Translations under genes and position numbers: made by a program | Shown here: in pieces, positions 35,000-47,626 of the stretch | Position numbering within the stretch: the first letter of the stretch is position 1 | How the letters are laid out: each line of letters starts with the position of its first letter | NCBI GenBank assembly: GCA_003342895.1 | Contig: PTFA01000091.1 | Coordinates: 3,330,057 to 3,394,056 of the forward strand | Direction of reading: 5' to 3' | DNA: 64,000 bases | From: Casuarius casuarius | Lineage: Eukaryota; Chordata; Aves; Casuariiformes; Casuariidae | Notes under the pieces: model-generated | What the model was told of the DNA's origin: nothing | Database searches by the model: none | What the model saw: the letters and a program-made list of their open reading frames with translations, nothing else

Positions 35000-37900
35000 G
35001 TATTTTTACATGGGGGCCTCGAGGTGCCAGTGTCAAGCAAAAATATTGCCTTAAGGACCAATTTCCGGAAGCAATTTCAATTTCAAAACCGATTTATTTG
35101 GAAGGAAGAGAATTTGAGCCACCTCATGTCTAGATTAACAAAGACCTAATAAAAAAACATGGAGTTATATCTGCAGATCAGCAGGGCTTGTTCAAATCCT
35201 GTTTTCACAGCTGCACTGTATGAGCCGGACTGCAAAGGTCAGGTCTCGAAATTTTCCATAGGTGGCAGCATTAGTGCAGTGTTTCGGCGAGGAACTGGAG
35301 ACAGCAGCATTGCTGCCTCAGCAGCAGCAGCAGCCTCACTTATGGGAAAAGCCTTCTAGGAAAGAATTACTTTTCTATACTGCTGCCGCCCAGCACAGGC
35401 AGCCCTACAAACCTAGAGGGCGAATTAAAAAAACACCCAGTAGAAAGGCTGTAATTGCACCTGAGCTAGACTTTATGATGAACTTGATATGAGTATCACT
35501 ACGTTATAGTTTTGGGTAGGCCTGGTATTGCTGATAAAAGCAGCCCTTACTTTCAGAGCTTTATTGTTTCTATTAAGAGTTAGCATGAGACCCTTGTGAA
35601 GGGGCATATTTTTGCCAGCCCGTTTTCTTTGGGGTTTCTTTGCCTCCGGAAGAATCTAATTCTTTCCAGCGGTAGCTGTTACATGAAACATATATGAAAT
35701 GGCCCCACAGGTATGAAGCAGTTTGGTAATTCTCACATCCCCATGTTACATGCCTGTATTGTGTCTATGGGCTGTTCAAAGTGATTCATACAAGACCCCT
35801 GAGAAGCTATTAGCAACCACCATCCAATTAGGGTTCATGCAAAGTATTGGCTTAACCACAGCATGAAGCTCCCTGCTTATATCCATAGTGCCTATAATAA
35901 CAAGCAAGCTGTCTCAGATCACCTTGCTAGCATATCCCACACCATGCTCTAAGGAAAAGACAGCATCTTCTGTACGCTTGGGAATAAAATTCTCAAATGT
36001 TGGGGGAAGAGATCAACCCTGCCATGTTTGTACACAGCTGTTTCACATATAATAAACCTTACCTGACCCAAAAAGGTCTTGACGCTCCGCAGTACTATGC
36101 CAATACTCTCGAAAACATCAGCCCAACAAGCAGACAGTATTCTTAGAGCCAAATAAAACTGCATTGTGGATTGGATTTGACTGAAGAGCGATAGGTTGAA
36201 CAGCCCTTTTTTAGGGATCATCTCTCAGAAAGGATTTCCAGGGCTCACTCACAAATTCATTCTTTAGTCTTTCTGATGTCCCCAGGAATAAAGAGTATCA
36301 GCCAGGATGATGGCTTTTAGTTTCAAGGACACCTGTCCTCTAGGAATTAGACTAAAACCCAGAAAAAGCTCATTCCTTGCAGGCCAGTAAACAGTTAATA
36401 GCAACAATTCAGTTGTTTCCAGTTTGGAAACTTTTGAACTGCCAGTCTGGAAGTGAAAGATTACATATGCCACTTCTAAAATCCTGAACACTCCTTGCCC
36501 CTGATAAAAGTATGGGAGAGAGACATGGTGGGGAGGAGGGGAAGGTATATATCATTTCAGTCATCATCTTTCAGCTGCTTGAAAGATAACTATCAGTGGA
36601 TATATTTCACTGCATGTCTGATGGGAGAGCATAAGGTAACATTATCATTTTTATGGGTCAGAAGACCTCTTGGGACATGGGGGAGCTAAGCAGTATATAT
36701 GTCTTTTCTCAGCTGGAAAAGTGACACATATATAACATTTCCCACCCAAAATTGAAAGGGTAGCAATAAAATCGCAGCTGAGTCAGGAATCTAGCTCCGA
36801 TTTAGAAGTTAAACCAGCAATCTGGTTGAAGAACTCTGTAAAGAAAATGAAAAAAATGCTAAAATGCTTTTTCTACTCTTCATCTCACCTTTGCCAACCA
36901 ACTTCCTTTCCTATAGGATAGGTTAACACAGAAGCTTACCTGAAATACAAGAATTTCTGACATGAATCTTTTCACAGTATCAGAAGAAAGTCCTGAAAGG
37001 TGCAAACCTCACTGGAATCAAGATTGCAGTACTTTAAACCAGTTAAATATTCATTTTGAGTTTCAGCATTGCAAGCGTCTGCTACGTGTTCTTAAGATCC
37101 ATATAACAGGCATTAAACTGTGCACAGTTCCACTGGTGAGTATTAAACAGGACCTACTTACATTTTAATAACCGAATAGCAACTTCAGAAATGTATCCTC
37201 TAGCTTCTTCAAAAACCTCATAAACATATCTTTTTCAGATTAGCAAGCAAATTAGGGGTAAATTATGGGGTTGTGGAGTCTGCTAAGAAAATATCCTGCC
37301 AATAACAAATTCTGGCCTCCAAGACTAGGGTTGTCTTTTTATTGTGTTATCGATACAGCTGCTCTCACCAGGCACCCTTAATCAAACTTTTCTGCTTTTT
37401 TTTACAAAAGAAGCATGTTATTTTTCCTTTCAACACTAATTAGGTGAATAAAAGCCCTAATACCAATGTAACTATAGTATCACAACGCGTGCCTTAAAAT
37501 GCTACAATTTATTTTGCATTGTGAGACTGGGATTGACTGGATGGCATGCACACATTTTCAGTGGTATGGCTTACTATAGATGGAGAGAAATGAAGAAAAT
37601 TTGGGGGTTACTCCCCTACACCAGCACACCTAAATTTAACTTTTAGCTGTAGACAAAACCGGTGTCCCGCTGTAACGCATATAGCAGTAGCAGAAGACTT
37701 TACAAATCAATTTTCCTGAGCTACCCAGTTTTCTGCTTAATCAGCTTCATATGTGCACATGATTCAGAATTCCTGCTTACCCTTTCACATCTTATATTCA
37801 GGATCCTGATAGAAAAAAAAGTCCCAAAGGAAGCTGCCTATTATCTCACTGCTGTTGTTTCACATCTGCCTCATCCGTCTGATCTGATTATGCTGTTGCT

Positions 37901-38880
37901 TCCCTCTCCTGGCTGATTTCATCCTAAAAAACAAGGGAAAAAATGAAAAAGTATTAACCATTATCTTTAGAGAAGGCTGAGAAGAGAAGACATTCCCTGT
38001 TCTACATGCCATGTTGGGTCACCATTTGACAACTAAAATTTAGAATAGAAATTAGCCATAATTTATGAGCTCCCATCTCACAGTTCCTTGCCCTTCCAAC
38101 ATAGCTAATGCTCTGTCCACCTTAGGTACATCAAGGATGAATACCTGAGTTGCTCTGAAGAACTTGGAAGTATTCCTGGATCTTAGTATTAACTGAAATG
38201 CCGCATACCTTTGTGAACATATAAATGTGAGAGACCTGACCAAGCCTGTCTAGTATTTATTTTTCTTAGGGACCCAAAGAATATTCAACAAAGGAGAAGG
38301 AATTGGGTTTTTTTCCACTGAACTTTTCATTTGAGATGTTTTGAGAATTTTGTCAGATGCCTCCACCCAAGATCACAATAATTTGCAGATAAAATTTAAC
38401 ATAAACTGGAAACTTCAGATATATATTTCCCATTTTGTCAACAAGTATTTTATATTTTTGTCATACAGATCTGAATGTACGTTATAATTTCTCTAGGCTT
38501 CACTTCCATTTCATAGCATTTTAGCCAACAGAGCACATTCCCACTAAAAATTTTCCTTTTCACGATTCCTGAACATTTAAAAATTTCCTGATTCTCCATC
38601 ATCTTCATTCAACCAAGATTTTCCCTGTTAACACCCAGTCTTCCCCCACTTCAACCATTACATGGAGACTCCCTCTTTTAAAAACTGACTTGAAAGGAAT
38701 TGCCATTCCTATTTTAGTGCATTTTCCCAGCCTATGCTAAATGTACTCCTCCTAGAGCATGGGAATCTCTTCTGGCATGACCCATTAAAGGGCAGCTAGT
38801 CTGTGTCACATTGATTAGGTCAGTGCTCTGGGAGGTAAGCAAAATTCAGGGAATGATGATGAATTGATTTTTGTTTTCTT
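35000..38880. other. EBF2-PPP2R2A spacer, no gene recognised
   Basis: AT-rich single-copy sequence with a short CAG-rich stretch near 35318-35334. Open frames are below 95 codons and unfamiliar. No repeat family was recognised with confidence. Confidence 0.5.
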
Positions 38881-38899
38881 AAAGCAAATTGAAAAATGC

Positions 38900-39240
38900 A
38901 ATGAGCTCTTAATTAATTGTTCTATCTGGTCCACACAGTGAGCTTAATTAACTATTTAATTAAGCAATGAATTAACACTGTTGTTAACAAAATGTGGTAT
39001 GGGTCACCCCATCCAGTCTTCCTCCTCTTTCCCTCCCCTCCTCCCTGCACCCACTCAAGCTCTGCATCCCCAGCAAAACAGAAGCCGCTCTTTGTTGCAG
39101 CTGCAACACTAGCGTCATTGACCAAAGCGCTCATGTGGCCAAAAATAACCGAGCAAGTGTCCCTTCTGTCTGGAACCATCCAGCATCGTGTCCTCACGCT
39201 TGGCACATCAGCCGAAATTCTACACCTTCTCAGATAGCAG
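38900..39240. promoter_or_regulatory. Candidate enhancer: TTAATTAA cluster plus CAGCTG palindrome
   Basis: Three TTAATTAA octamers lie at 38909-38916, 38944-38951 and 38956-38963, followed by GTTAAC. A perfect 14-bp palindrome GTTGCAGCTGCAAC (39094-39107), centred on a CAGCTG E-box, follows in unique sequence. TTAATTAA is a paired homeodomain target (established). Enhancer activity is inferred. Confidence 0.35.
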
Positions 39241-39664
39241 TTAAAAAACAAGGTCCTGACTGCTTGTATACACTTAAAGGGATGGGGAGTTTGTTTTCCT
39301 CCCCATGTCAAGGATTTCTAAAGAGCTTACAATACCTGCCTATCTTAGTGACGATTGTTCGGAGAGCTATTTTCTGTGTTCTTGGCCAAATTCCACCAAG
39401 GGTAATTACTCTCTACCTTCAATTTCCCAGGCAGTTTTATCTGATGTTTTCCTTTTGTTTTCTTTTACAGCTTTTCTGACGTCACATAAAATCTTATCCA
39501 GCATACATTTTACACATAAATCCATAGGAATTTCAGCTCTTACTTAGTAAATAACAATTATAGTGTCATTCATGTAGCATTAACAGGTACCAAAAGAAGT
39601 CAGGCCACCTAATGTTAGAGGCAGTGAGAGAAATATCTGCCTTGGACCCAAATATACAAGTCTA

Positions 39665-39800
39665 ATGAAGTCATTATTGTCCCTGCTTTTACAAAAAAGG
39701 AAAGAAGATATTAGATGATTTGCCTAGCTCATGCAATGAATGTGAAACAGAACTGGGAACAAAATCCAGATCCCTCAAGTTCCTTGTCCATCTTCTAATT
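39665..39800 (-). repeat. MIR-like SINE remnant
   Basis: ATTATTGTCCCTGCTTTTAC, TTTGCCTAGCTCATGCAATG and ACAAAATCCAGATCCCTCAA follow the reverse-complement MIR order (ATTATCCCCATTTTACAGAT ... GATTCAAACCCAGGTCT). Confidence 0.5.
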
Positions 39801-40179
39801 GAGAGCTCACCCTTCTTTTTTATAAAGAAAACCAACAGGATCAGTCCCTTTTTGATCCATGCTGTAATCTTACTTACTACCTAACAGATTCCAAAATCTA
39901 CCCTAGAAAAGGCTGCATTTCAGTACTATGTAAAGTAGACCTTCATCCATACAACTCATTAATCAAATAAGGCAGTTTCAGCTTTAAAAGCATTATATAA
40001 ACATTGGGACTGCATATTGCGAGGGAATGAAGCTTCTTTCCAACTTTTCTACATTTGCATTCAACTCTTGAGTGATTTCTGACAAGATGCAAGTGGAAAC
40101 CTAAGCTCGTTTTGTTGATGTGTATCAGCACAGAATGAAGAGCACCAATATTTAATAGTGCATGTGGCTGCACCCTCTT

Positions 40180-40640
40180 CAGGAGTCCTGGAAACGTCAC
40201 ACACCGAGAAAGCAAAGGTCTGGCGGTTTATTGTTGCGCTCAGCAGGAGCCCCAGATGGGCTGGAGCACTCCTCGTGGAGGTCGCGATCTGAGTTGTCCC
40301 ATGGCCAAAACCACGTTTCTAAATGCAGGGAGCGGCACTGGATAAACACAAGACTGGTTCATGCAAATTTAGAGCTCTCAGAGTGGGCTCTGTGGACGGT
40401 ACTTTGCAACTCACCATGAGCTCCTTCCCTGCCCTCCCCCTCACGGCCAGTGTCACCCCAGTTGCAGCAGAATTCGGCAACGCGTCCAGAATGAGCTCAC
40501 TGTAGAATTCACCCCTGGTGACAGTGCTTTCCTGGTGAATAAAACACCCATTACGGTCCTAACAAAAGCGAGATATTTATTCCACAGTGGCTCCATTTTG
40601 TATAGAGCACTCTTTGGATCATATAATCCATGCTGCGTGG
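40180..40640 (-). mobile_element. Possible solo LTR fragment of an endogenous retrovirus
   Basis: On the minus strand, GCAACAATAAACCGCC (AATAAA at 40232-40227) is followed by CTTTGCTTTCTCGGTGTGTG, which resembles the polyadenylation/R-U5 part of avian ERV LTRs as I recall them. The region is more GC- and CpG-rich than its flanks. No matched target-site duplication, primer-binding site or internal coding sequence was found, and the ends are estimates. The window contains no viral gene. Confidence 0.35.
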
Positions 40641-41179
40641 GTGGCAAACACCAAACTAAAACCAGTGGCTCGCCTGTGACTTGGGAGGGAAGGAGGGGCC
40701 TGGCTCTGTGAAGCTGCAAATTTGGCAACATCAGATGAAACTCGTACTACACTCTGGCTGCTGCAACAGTTATGCTGATGCTGGCACTACACAGAGGAGA
40801 AAAGTCAGAAGAAACAGCAGGCAGAGGGAATCTATTTCAAGCTGCTACGGAAAATACCTCGGCAGGTTAACGCTGCGGCTTCATTTCTGTGATAACTGTT
40901 CTGATTTCTTGTGACAGATCCCAACTTCAGTTGCCTCATACTCATGACTGCTCTCTAAAAGGACAATAGAGATACAGCACGTTAAGCAAACAATTGCCTC
41001 CTTATGTAATGTTCAATCTAATGCAAGGAGAGGAACACTGAGCAAAAACATGGCTGAGAAATGAGTAAACAGGAAAATGAAAGAGGGTAAATGCACTAGT
41101 TAAGAAGTTAAAGGATCATTTTGAGCAAGAGAGAAGGGAGAGAGAAATGCAAAAGACGGGGGAAGGAATACACACACTG

Positions 41180-41235
41180 TGATCTATTCTTGCCTCTGCC
41201 ACAAACTACTGGAGTGATTTGAGTGGTCACAGAGA
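41180..41235 (+). repeat. MIR-like SINE core fragment
   Basis: CTTGCCTCTGCCACAAACTACTGGAGTGATT matches the MIR core (CTGGCTCTGCCACTTACTAGCTGTGTGA) at most positions; it lies about 190 bp before a second fragment. Confidence 0.4.
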
Positions 41236-41421
41236 GATTTTCAAGTGCTCAAAACCTGCAGCTGAAGTCAGATCAAGGAAGGATTTCCTGAAACATAGAG
41301 CACTTTGTAGCTCGGCTGACCTCAGTGGGAACTCCTGAGACTTAACCAGCTCCGAGAATCTGCTAATCTCTATCTTCTCGGGCTTTGTAGGTAGGACGCT
41401 AGAAAGGAAACCCAGAAGACT

Positions 41422-41505
41422 TTGCTTTCCAGCTCTGTCACTGATCTCCTGAATGACCTTTGGCAAGTCATTGGGGCTGTTTGTGCTTCAGTTTCATATG
41501 TGGAG
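41422..41505 (+). repeat. MIR SINE remnant
   Basis: CAGCTCTGTCACTGATCTCC, GAATGACCTTTGGCAAGTCA and GTGCTTCAGTTTCATATGTG follow the MIR core consensus closely. This is one of the clearest copies in the window. Confidence 0.6.
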
Positions 41506-41658
41506 AGAGAAGATTTTATAAGAATGGGGTACTGGGAAAAGAAAGTCTCTATTTCTGAAAGTTTTCTAGGTTTCAAAATGCATTTTCCTTCCAGTGCAGA
41601 GGAAAACCAAGGACTTTCAAAAACCTTTTGTTGTTGTTGCTGTTTTGCAAAGCTCAAA

Positions 41659-41707
41659 GACAGACAGACAGACAGACAGACAGATAGACAAACAAATAGA
41701 CAGACAG
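41659..41707. repeat. (GACA)n microsatellite
   Basis: About a dozen tetranucleotide units, with interruptions (GATA, AACA, AATA) toward the right end. Confidence 0.9.
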
Positions 41708-44700
41708 AGGGATTCTTTGCTGAGAATGGCTTGCAACAAATTTGTTTAGGGCACTGGTTTGTAATGTGGCAGACCAAGTTCAAGATCTTGGACAGAATCA
41801 GACAGAGCAAGGACTTGAAGTTCAGTCTCTTGTAGGAATTATTCACCAGGAAAAAATCACATGAGAATACTGTACCTAGCCTGCTATCTTGGATTGTTTC
41901 ATGGACATTACATCCTTTCTTTAAATAAAATGTTATAATTAGTTTTGTCTCTGCATATAACACAATTGCCAACAATGTCTTTGAATAAACTCACTAACTT
42001 AACCATTGTGTTCAGCGTATTGATAAGAACGGCGCGACCGTATTCTGAGAGCACCAAACCCGCTTTGCTGAGACCCAAAGGCTCCTGCCGAAGCATTGCA
42101 GCAGGCCACGGCTCCGTGAACATCCATGCTGTGCCTGTCACTGGTTTGTTGCTCCTGCCCTCGCACCCTTCCTCGCTGTGTGCCCGTCTAACTGTAGGAC
42201 TGGTTTGTGAACCAGAGCACTGAACCCTGCGACCAAGAGAAACCTCCATGCATTCAGAGCCTCCCTTCTGCCCAGTCCAGGGATTTCTAGTGGACTGCTC
42301 AGGACTGCTCCGAAGAACCAGAGGTTTGTTTCTAAAGGGTCTGGGGAGAAGGGAATGTCTGAGTCCTTCGGCAAAGAGTCCGTACCTTGTTTAGTTTGGT
42401 TTGGAGACACAGGTCCTAAAGGTTCATGGTGTTTGATAGCGCTATAGTTCTCCTGGCAGGTTTGCAGGAAGTCAGATCATGGGAACCCCCTGTAGTGGCT
42501 CGCTGAATTGATGTTCTTGGTAATTTCCTGCCCGCTAGTGGAAACACAAGTGATAAGCTTGTTGCTTTCTCAGAGCCCCTGCGGAGTCCAGGGAAATTCT
42601 CATTTGTGGGAAATTAAAAATATTTCTAGTTGCTGTCCAATTTGGACTGAAACCAAGTTTTGGAAAGATGAAATTGCTCTCAAACCAGAAAACCCATGAG
42701 TTCTTTTTTTCTTTTTGGGTAGAAGGTAAGTTTCTAGCACTGATTACTTAAACATGTATTATATGCACTGTTTTGTGGTCCAGATTTGCCTGGAGAACAG
42801 CTCTGTTTTCAAAGAGCACCTCTGATCTGCCGTACTGTCATTTTATTCCTCTGACTTTTTACAATTATGATAAAGAAAACATGGAATATGATGATCTGTT
42901 TGACTTGTTCTAATCCTGCGGTTCTCTGCCTCCGGGCTGCTCAGCCTGGGATTCAGTGTCACCACCAAGAGCCGAGCAGAGGCGGCTCTGCACACAGCAG
43001 CAGCTGAAACAAGCAGCGCTGTGAGCAGCGGAGCTTGTAAAGTCTGGTTTCCTAAACACATATATCTTATAGTTGGAGTCTCTGGTGTCTAGTAAGATGC
43101 AATTTTTGATTAAGGTTTTTCCTCCACAGATGAAGCATTTTAACATGACTTTTCCAATATGGATTCTCTGGAGTCTTATAAGATCCAAACGCAGCCTCTT
43201 TGTCAAGGCAGGTAAAAATTGGGGCTGTATCTATCTCTATCGCATTTTCTTGAAATTTGTAAGTAGTCCAATATCCTTGAAACACCTATTACTACAAAAC
43301 CTAATTGGAATTGGTCATCGAGTCAAAAGCTCCTATGGTGAAATGGACACAGTGCATGAATGCATAAACCTCATTTTAGTTTGGGCAGAGGGGATGAGAA
43401 GATTCCTTTCTATGTCACTAAAAACACAGCTATAACAACGCAACTGCAAAAACCCAGCTTCACAGAGCGGTCTGGCTTAATGCTAGGAAGAGTACTTCTA
43501 GCTCCATGCAAGCTCTAAGGCTATTGTTAAGCAAAGGAAAAGGGGTTAACCTGAACCTCTTCAGGTAACTGAACCCTTCGCTAGCGCTTTAGATGAACTC
43601 ATTTCACTTTGCATGCAACATACTAGGCAAATGTATGCGACTAATTACTGTATCTCAGTGCAGTGACTTGTCAGACATATCAACTGGATCTCGCGTGCTC
43701 ATGTGACCATGCTCTAAATTCCACCCAGTTTCTACAGATGGCTCGTTTCAAGGATATCTGGGCGCCTTCTGGATCTATGTGTGCCTATCTACTAGGCTGC
43801 TCATCCTTATGTAGACATGCCATGCAAATATCAAAATCTTTATACTTCTTACCAGAAGACAAATGGATGCATATACACATATATGTATATATGTGGACCA
43901 TGACCAAGATTTCCCCCTTTGTGCTTGAGCAAAACATCCTACTTACCCATCAACATCTGATTGCAAAGGTGTCAGCATTTTGGCAGTGGGATCTGTACCT
44001 AAGCCTGAGCGTCACTGAAACCAAAGATGATCTCTCTATATTGCCTTCTGTGAGAGTAGGCAAAGGGCTCTAAGACAAAAGGCACAACATACTCATAAAT
44101 TACTATTATTTTTTGTGCTACTTATGTGATAACATTTTTGGTTCAAGCCACGAAATTAATTTTATTACATATTCACCTTTAAATGAACACTGCAATAGTG
44201 GCCTTATCAACAAAATTTCTCTTCTGCTTCATCTGCCTCATCTTTGCTTGTGCCAGAGTAGGCAGCAGCCCCTCTTAGACGAGTCTGAAATCAGTGTTTG
44301 ATGATAGAGTGGTGAGAAGGTGGGAGTCTAATTCTAGATCATAAAAAGCTGAGGTGCCCCAATGCCAAAAGGTCTCAGGGCTGTGCATGGTCACTCGGAA
44401 GCTTGACCTCCAGGAGGGACTGCAGCACATATCTGCTGTGTTTGTGCAGCTGGGGGAACCAACAGCCAAACAGGGAGTGCTGAAACACAAGCAAAAAGAT
44501 TTTGAGAAAATATTACTGCCTTATGGGAAAAAGCTACATTTCCACTTTCTTCTCCTGCTTATTATTTAAACTGCTTGTATACCAGGAGAAATAAGCTGTA
44601 GGTCTACACTGAAGTATTAGAAATGAGAATCGACGCATTATTTGGAAGGCCTAGCTATCAGCCAAAGGAATTAGTGCTTTTACATTATGCTTAATATACC

Positions 44701-45459
44701 TTTTTGAGAGTATATTGGTTTTAATCAAACAATAGAAAATAAAAATAGGACATAAACAATACAAATGGACAATTTAATCTGATGACTTAGAAGGAAGAAG
44801 TTCAAATACTCTTTCTAATATTCTTCAAGAACAAGCTTCATGTAGTTTAAATGAACTGATACACAAGTGCCAGTAAAGGTCCCCCATCTCTTGTAGAGAC
44901 TCTTACAGGGCAAACTGATTAAAAAATATACATATATTTTTTTTTCTGTGATATAAATACAGAGATACCTCTATTTGCAGGCAGAGAGAAAGGAAGAAAC
45001 AGTGGTTTCTAATAAGGGCTGGACACACACAAGAGTCCTCCTGAAAAACCTACTCTTCTCAGCCATAACCCCTTCTCACGTGTGCTCTCTCGCAGGTGTG
45101 CTCCCCGCAGCCCAAGGAAGAAAAGGTAAGATGTCTGTTTAGAGCCGGGCTAAATGCAGCTACAGGGCGTGCTAAGGACGGCCGAGCAGGCTGCCCAGCC
45201 ATGAATCACACCGAACAATGGCTAAGGGTGGTGGGGCTACGTTTCCTCATGTCCCTGGTAAAGCATCTGCTTTGCATTGTTACGTGCGAGAAAAACAAAG
45301 CCTATACATTGACACTGGTGACTTGGGCCCCCAAATGTCCCGAGTCCTCAGAGCAATGTAAGGAAATAACCTCAGACAGCTAGCCAAGCTCATTTCCAGC
45401 CTCCATGTGCCACATGCTATTTTCAAAGTATGTTATAAATGTTTTAACTGAAGGAGCTG

Positions 45460-45605
45460 CTCTTATGAGCTTATTAAGTGCTATCATCCCCAGTTTATTT
45501 CCAATGAAAAAATAGCAGAAAGCATTTGCTCAAGGTCTCCAAGGGAATCAACAGCACAGCGAGGATTAGAACTAAGGATTTCCTGTCCAATCTGCAAACC
45601 ACACC
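45460..45605 (-). repeat. MIR-like SINE remnant
   Basis: CATCCCCAGTTTATTTCCAA, TTTGCTCAAGGTCTCCAAGG and CAGCGAGGATTAGAACTAAG follow the reverse-complement MIR order. Confidence 0.5.
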
Positions 45606-47575
45606 TCTCTCCTGTTTACAGCGTTAACTTTTTCCCTAGCAGAAAAGCCATGTGAATGGAACAATTCACTCTGCTATTTCGGCCTCCCTTCCTTCCCTTC
45701 TCAGTTCATTCCTGGCATTACCTTCAGACCCTTACAAACCTGTTACCAGAAGAACTGTGTGACAAAGGAAAGCAAGCAAAGAATGTTTCTGAACAATTTC
45801 AGCAGAAAATACCTGAATATTCTCTATTTGCTAAATTGAAGAAAGTTTGAAAAACTTAAAAAACGCCCTAGAAATAATGTGCTGTTAATAATGAAAAGAA
45901 AAATGAAACCAAAAGGTAAACAAACTCATATATGAAGGGATAAGCTAATGAGTGACCAGGAACAATCATGTTACCCGCACACGTCATTTTTTGCATGCAC
46001 GAGTCTAGCAATACCAGGGTAATAGTATTGCAACTCAGACTCATCCATCCTCCCTCTTACAGTACGGCTAAGAATCAAGAGAGTTTTAAAGAGAGAATAT
46101 CTTGAGGCTCTTTGCATTTGTTTTCCCTTTTTAAAATTTTTTTAGAAATTACATTTTGACATTTCCCTCTGGAGTCACAGATCCTTGATGGGATAAGTTC
46201 ACGCACCCTGCTAGCAGCAGACAGAGATAGCAATTAACTTTCTTACTGCGAAATCCTACTAAAACTACAGGCTTCAAAGCACAAATCATGATTCCAAAGA
46301 GCTGATGGTGCTCTTTTCTTTAGATCAGTTGGCTTATATATATACATATTTTATTCACAATGGCTTCAGTGCTATAGAGAAGACAGCTACAGCACTTGAG
46401 CTAAGATACTTATATTTTCATTCACCTTTTGAAATAAACCTCCACAGGCATAATTCTTCCAGTGCACAGTAGAAGATAATAGCTTTTTAATTAATGCATA
46501 AAAGTACTTGGCTTTAGTGAGAACCTCAAATAGAAGATACTAAAACCCACTATTAAAAAATAACAGGGGAATCCTATAAAAGGCAATGTTTTTAACATGC
46601 TTGCTTTCAGCTTCCTGCTTTTGTTAAGCAAACTCCTCTCACAAAGGTCTCTGAGGCTACTCTTTCACCTATTTACATCACCTGATTCCTCTACAGTAGG
46701 TTTATTAGCAGGGAAATATGAACATTTCTATTTCCTCAATAACACTGCAACCCTTACCCAGAAAGAAACATTTTTGTGTACAGACCATGACAGTTTGGAC
46801 AGAAAAAAAACGGATCTGAGGTTCTGTATCTCGGCTCCTCCCCTTCCTGCAATGTGGCTCATAAAGGTGGCGGTGGCCAGGGCTGCTCTCACCTGGGAGT
46901 CACTCTGCACTTCTCAGAGATGCAGCATGTTTTCAGTTAAGTCTATTGCATGAAGTGATGTTTCTCCCCGAGACAGCTTTTGCTGTGATTATTGATGTTA
47001 CTGTTATGTTCCTTCTATTGATCTCAATGTATTTAAAGAACTTGAGGAATGTTAATTATCCCCTTCCTAAAGATTAATAGGGGAAAGAAATCTAGTACTA
47101 CTTAAGGTATTCTCTGATTTCTCAGTTTTGGAGCATCCTGACCTTGCCTGTGTTACTGGTAAAAGGAACCTGCACTCTCAAGCTGAGGAATGTGGGTTCC
47201 CTGTTGCAGAATGGTAAAAAGCATCTCCTACTAAGGACTAAGCCATCCCTTACCCTTAGGCAGGAGCAGCTCTACTTAGCTTATTCCCAGTAGGTGGTTA
47301 TCTAATGTGCTCTTAAAAATGTCTGGTAGTGGATGTGCTGCAGCCTTTTTTGATGATCTAGTCTAGTGTTTAATTATTCTTTTGGGGAGAAAAAAAAAGG
47401 GGGGGAGGGGTCTGCTGCCTGTTCCTGGTGCTTAGTTTAGGATCTCTGGGTCTGGTTTTTTCCTACTGCTAGTAGACTTCAGAGCTCTTGAAGTTATGTC
47501 TGAATTATCCTGAGGTGGGAGATTCAAAGTCAGAGCAGTTCCCAGGTTATTCTGAACTTTGTGCTCTATTAACTT

Positions 47576-47626
47576 CAGCTACTAAGTTACAGTGAGGATT
47601 AAATCCAGGTCTTGTGACTCCCATCT
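47576..47626 (-). repeat. MIR-like SINE fragment
   Basis: AGCTACTAAGTTACAGTGAGGATTAAATCCAGGTCTTGTGACTCC aligns without gaps to the reverse-complement MIR segment AGCTAGTAAGTGGCAGAGCC...CCAGGTCT. It is short but well matched. Confidence 0.55.

Noticed and set aside
38994..39479. 161-codon plus-strand open frame
   Set aside because: No recognisable domain, no coding-like composition, and overlaps a candidate enhancer.
40162..40419. 85-codon open frame in the LTR-like segment
   Set aside because: Does not resemble a retroviral protein; an LTR is not expected to code here.
41370..41975. 201-codon minus-strand open frame
   Set aside because: It is built from a GACA microsatellite (giving a CLSV repeat) and a MIR remnant, with no domain.
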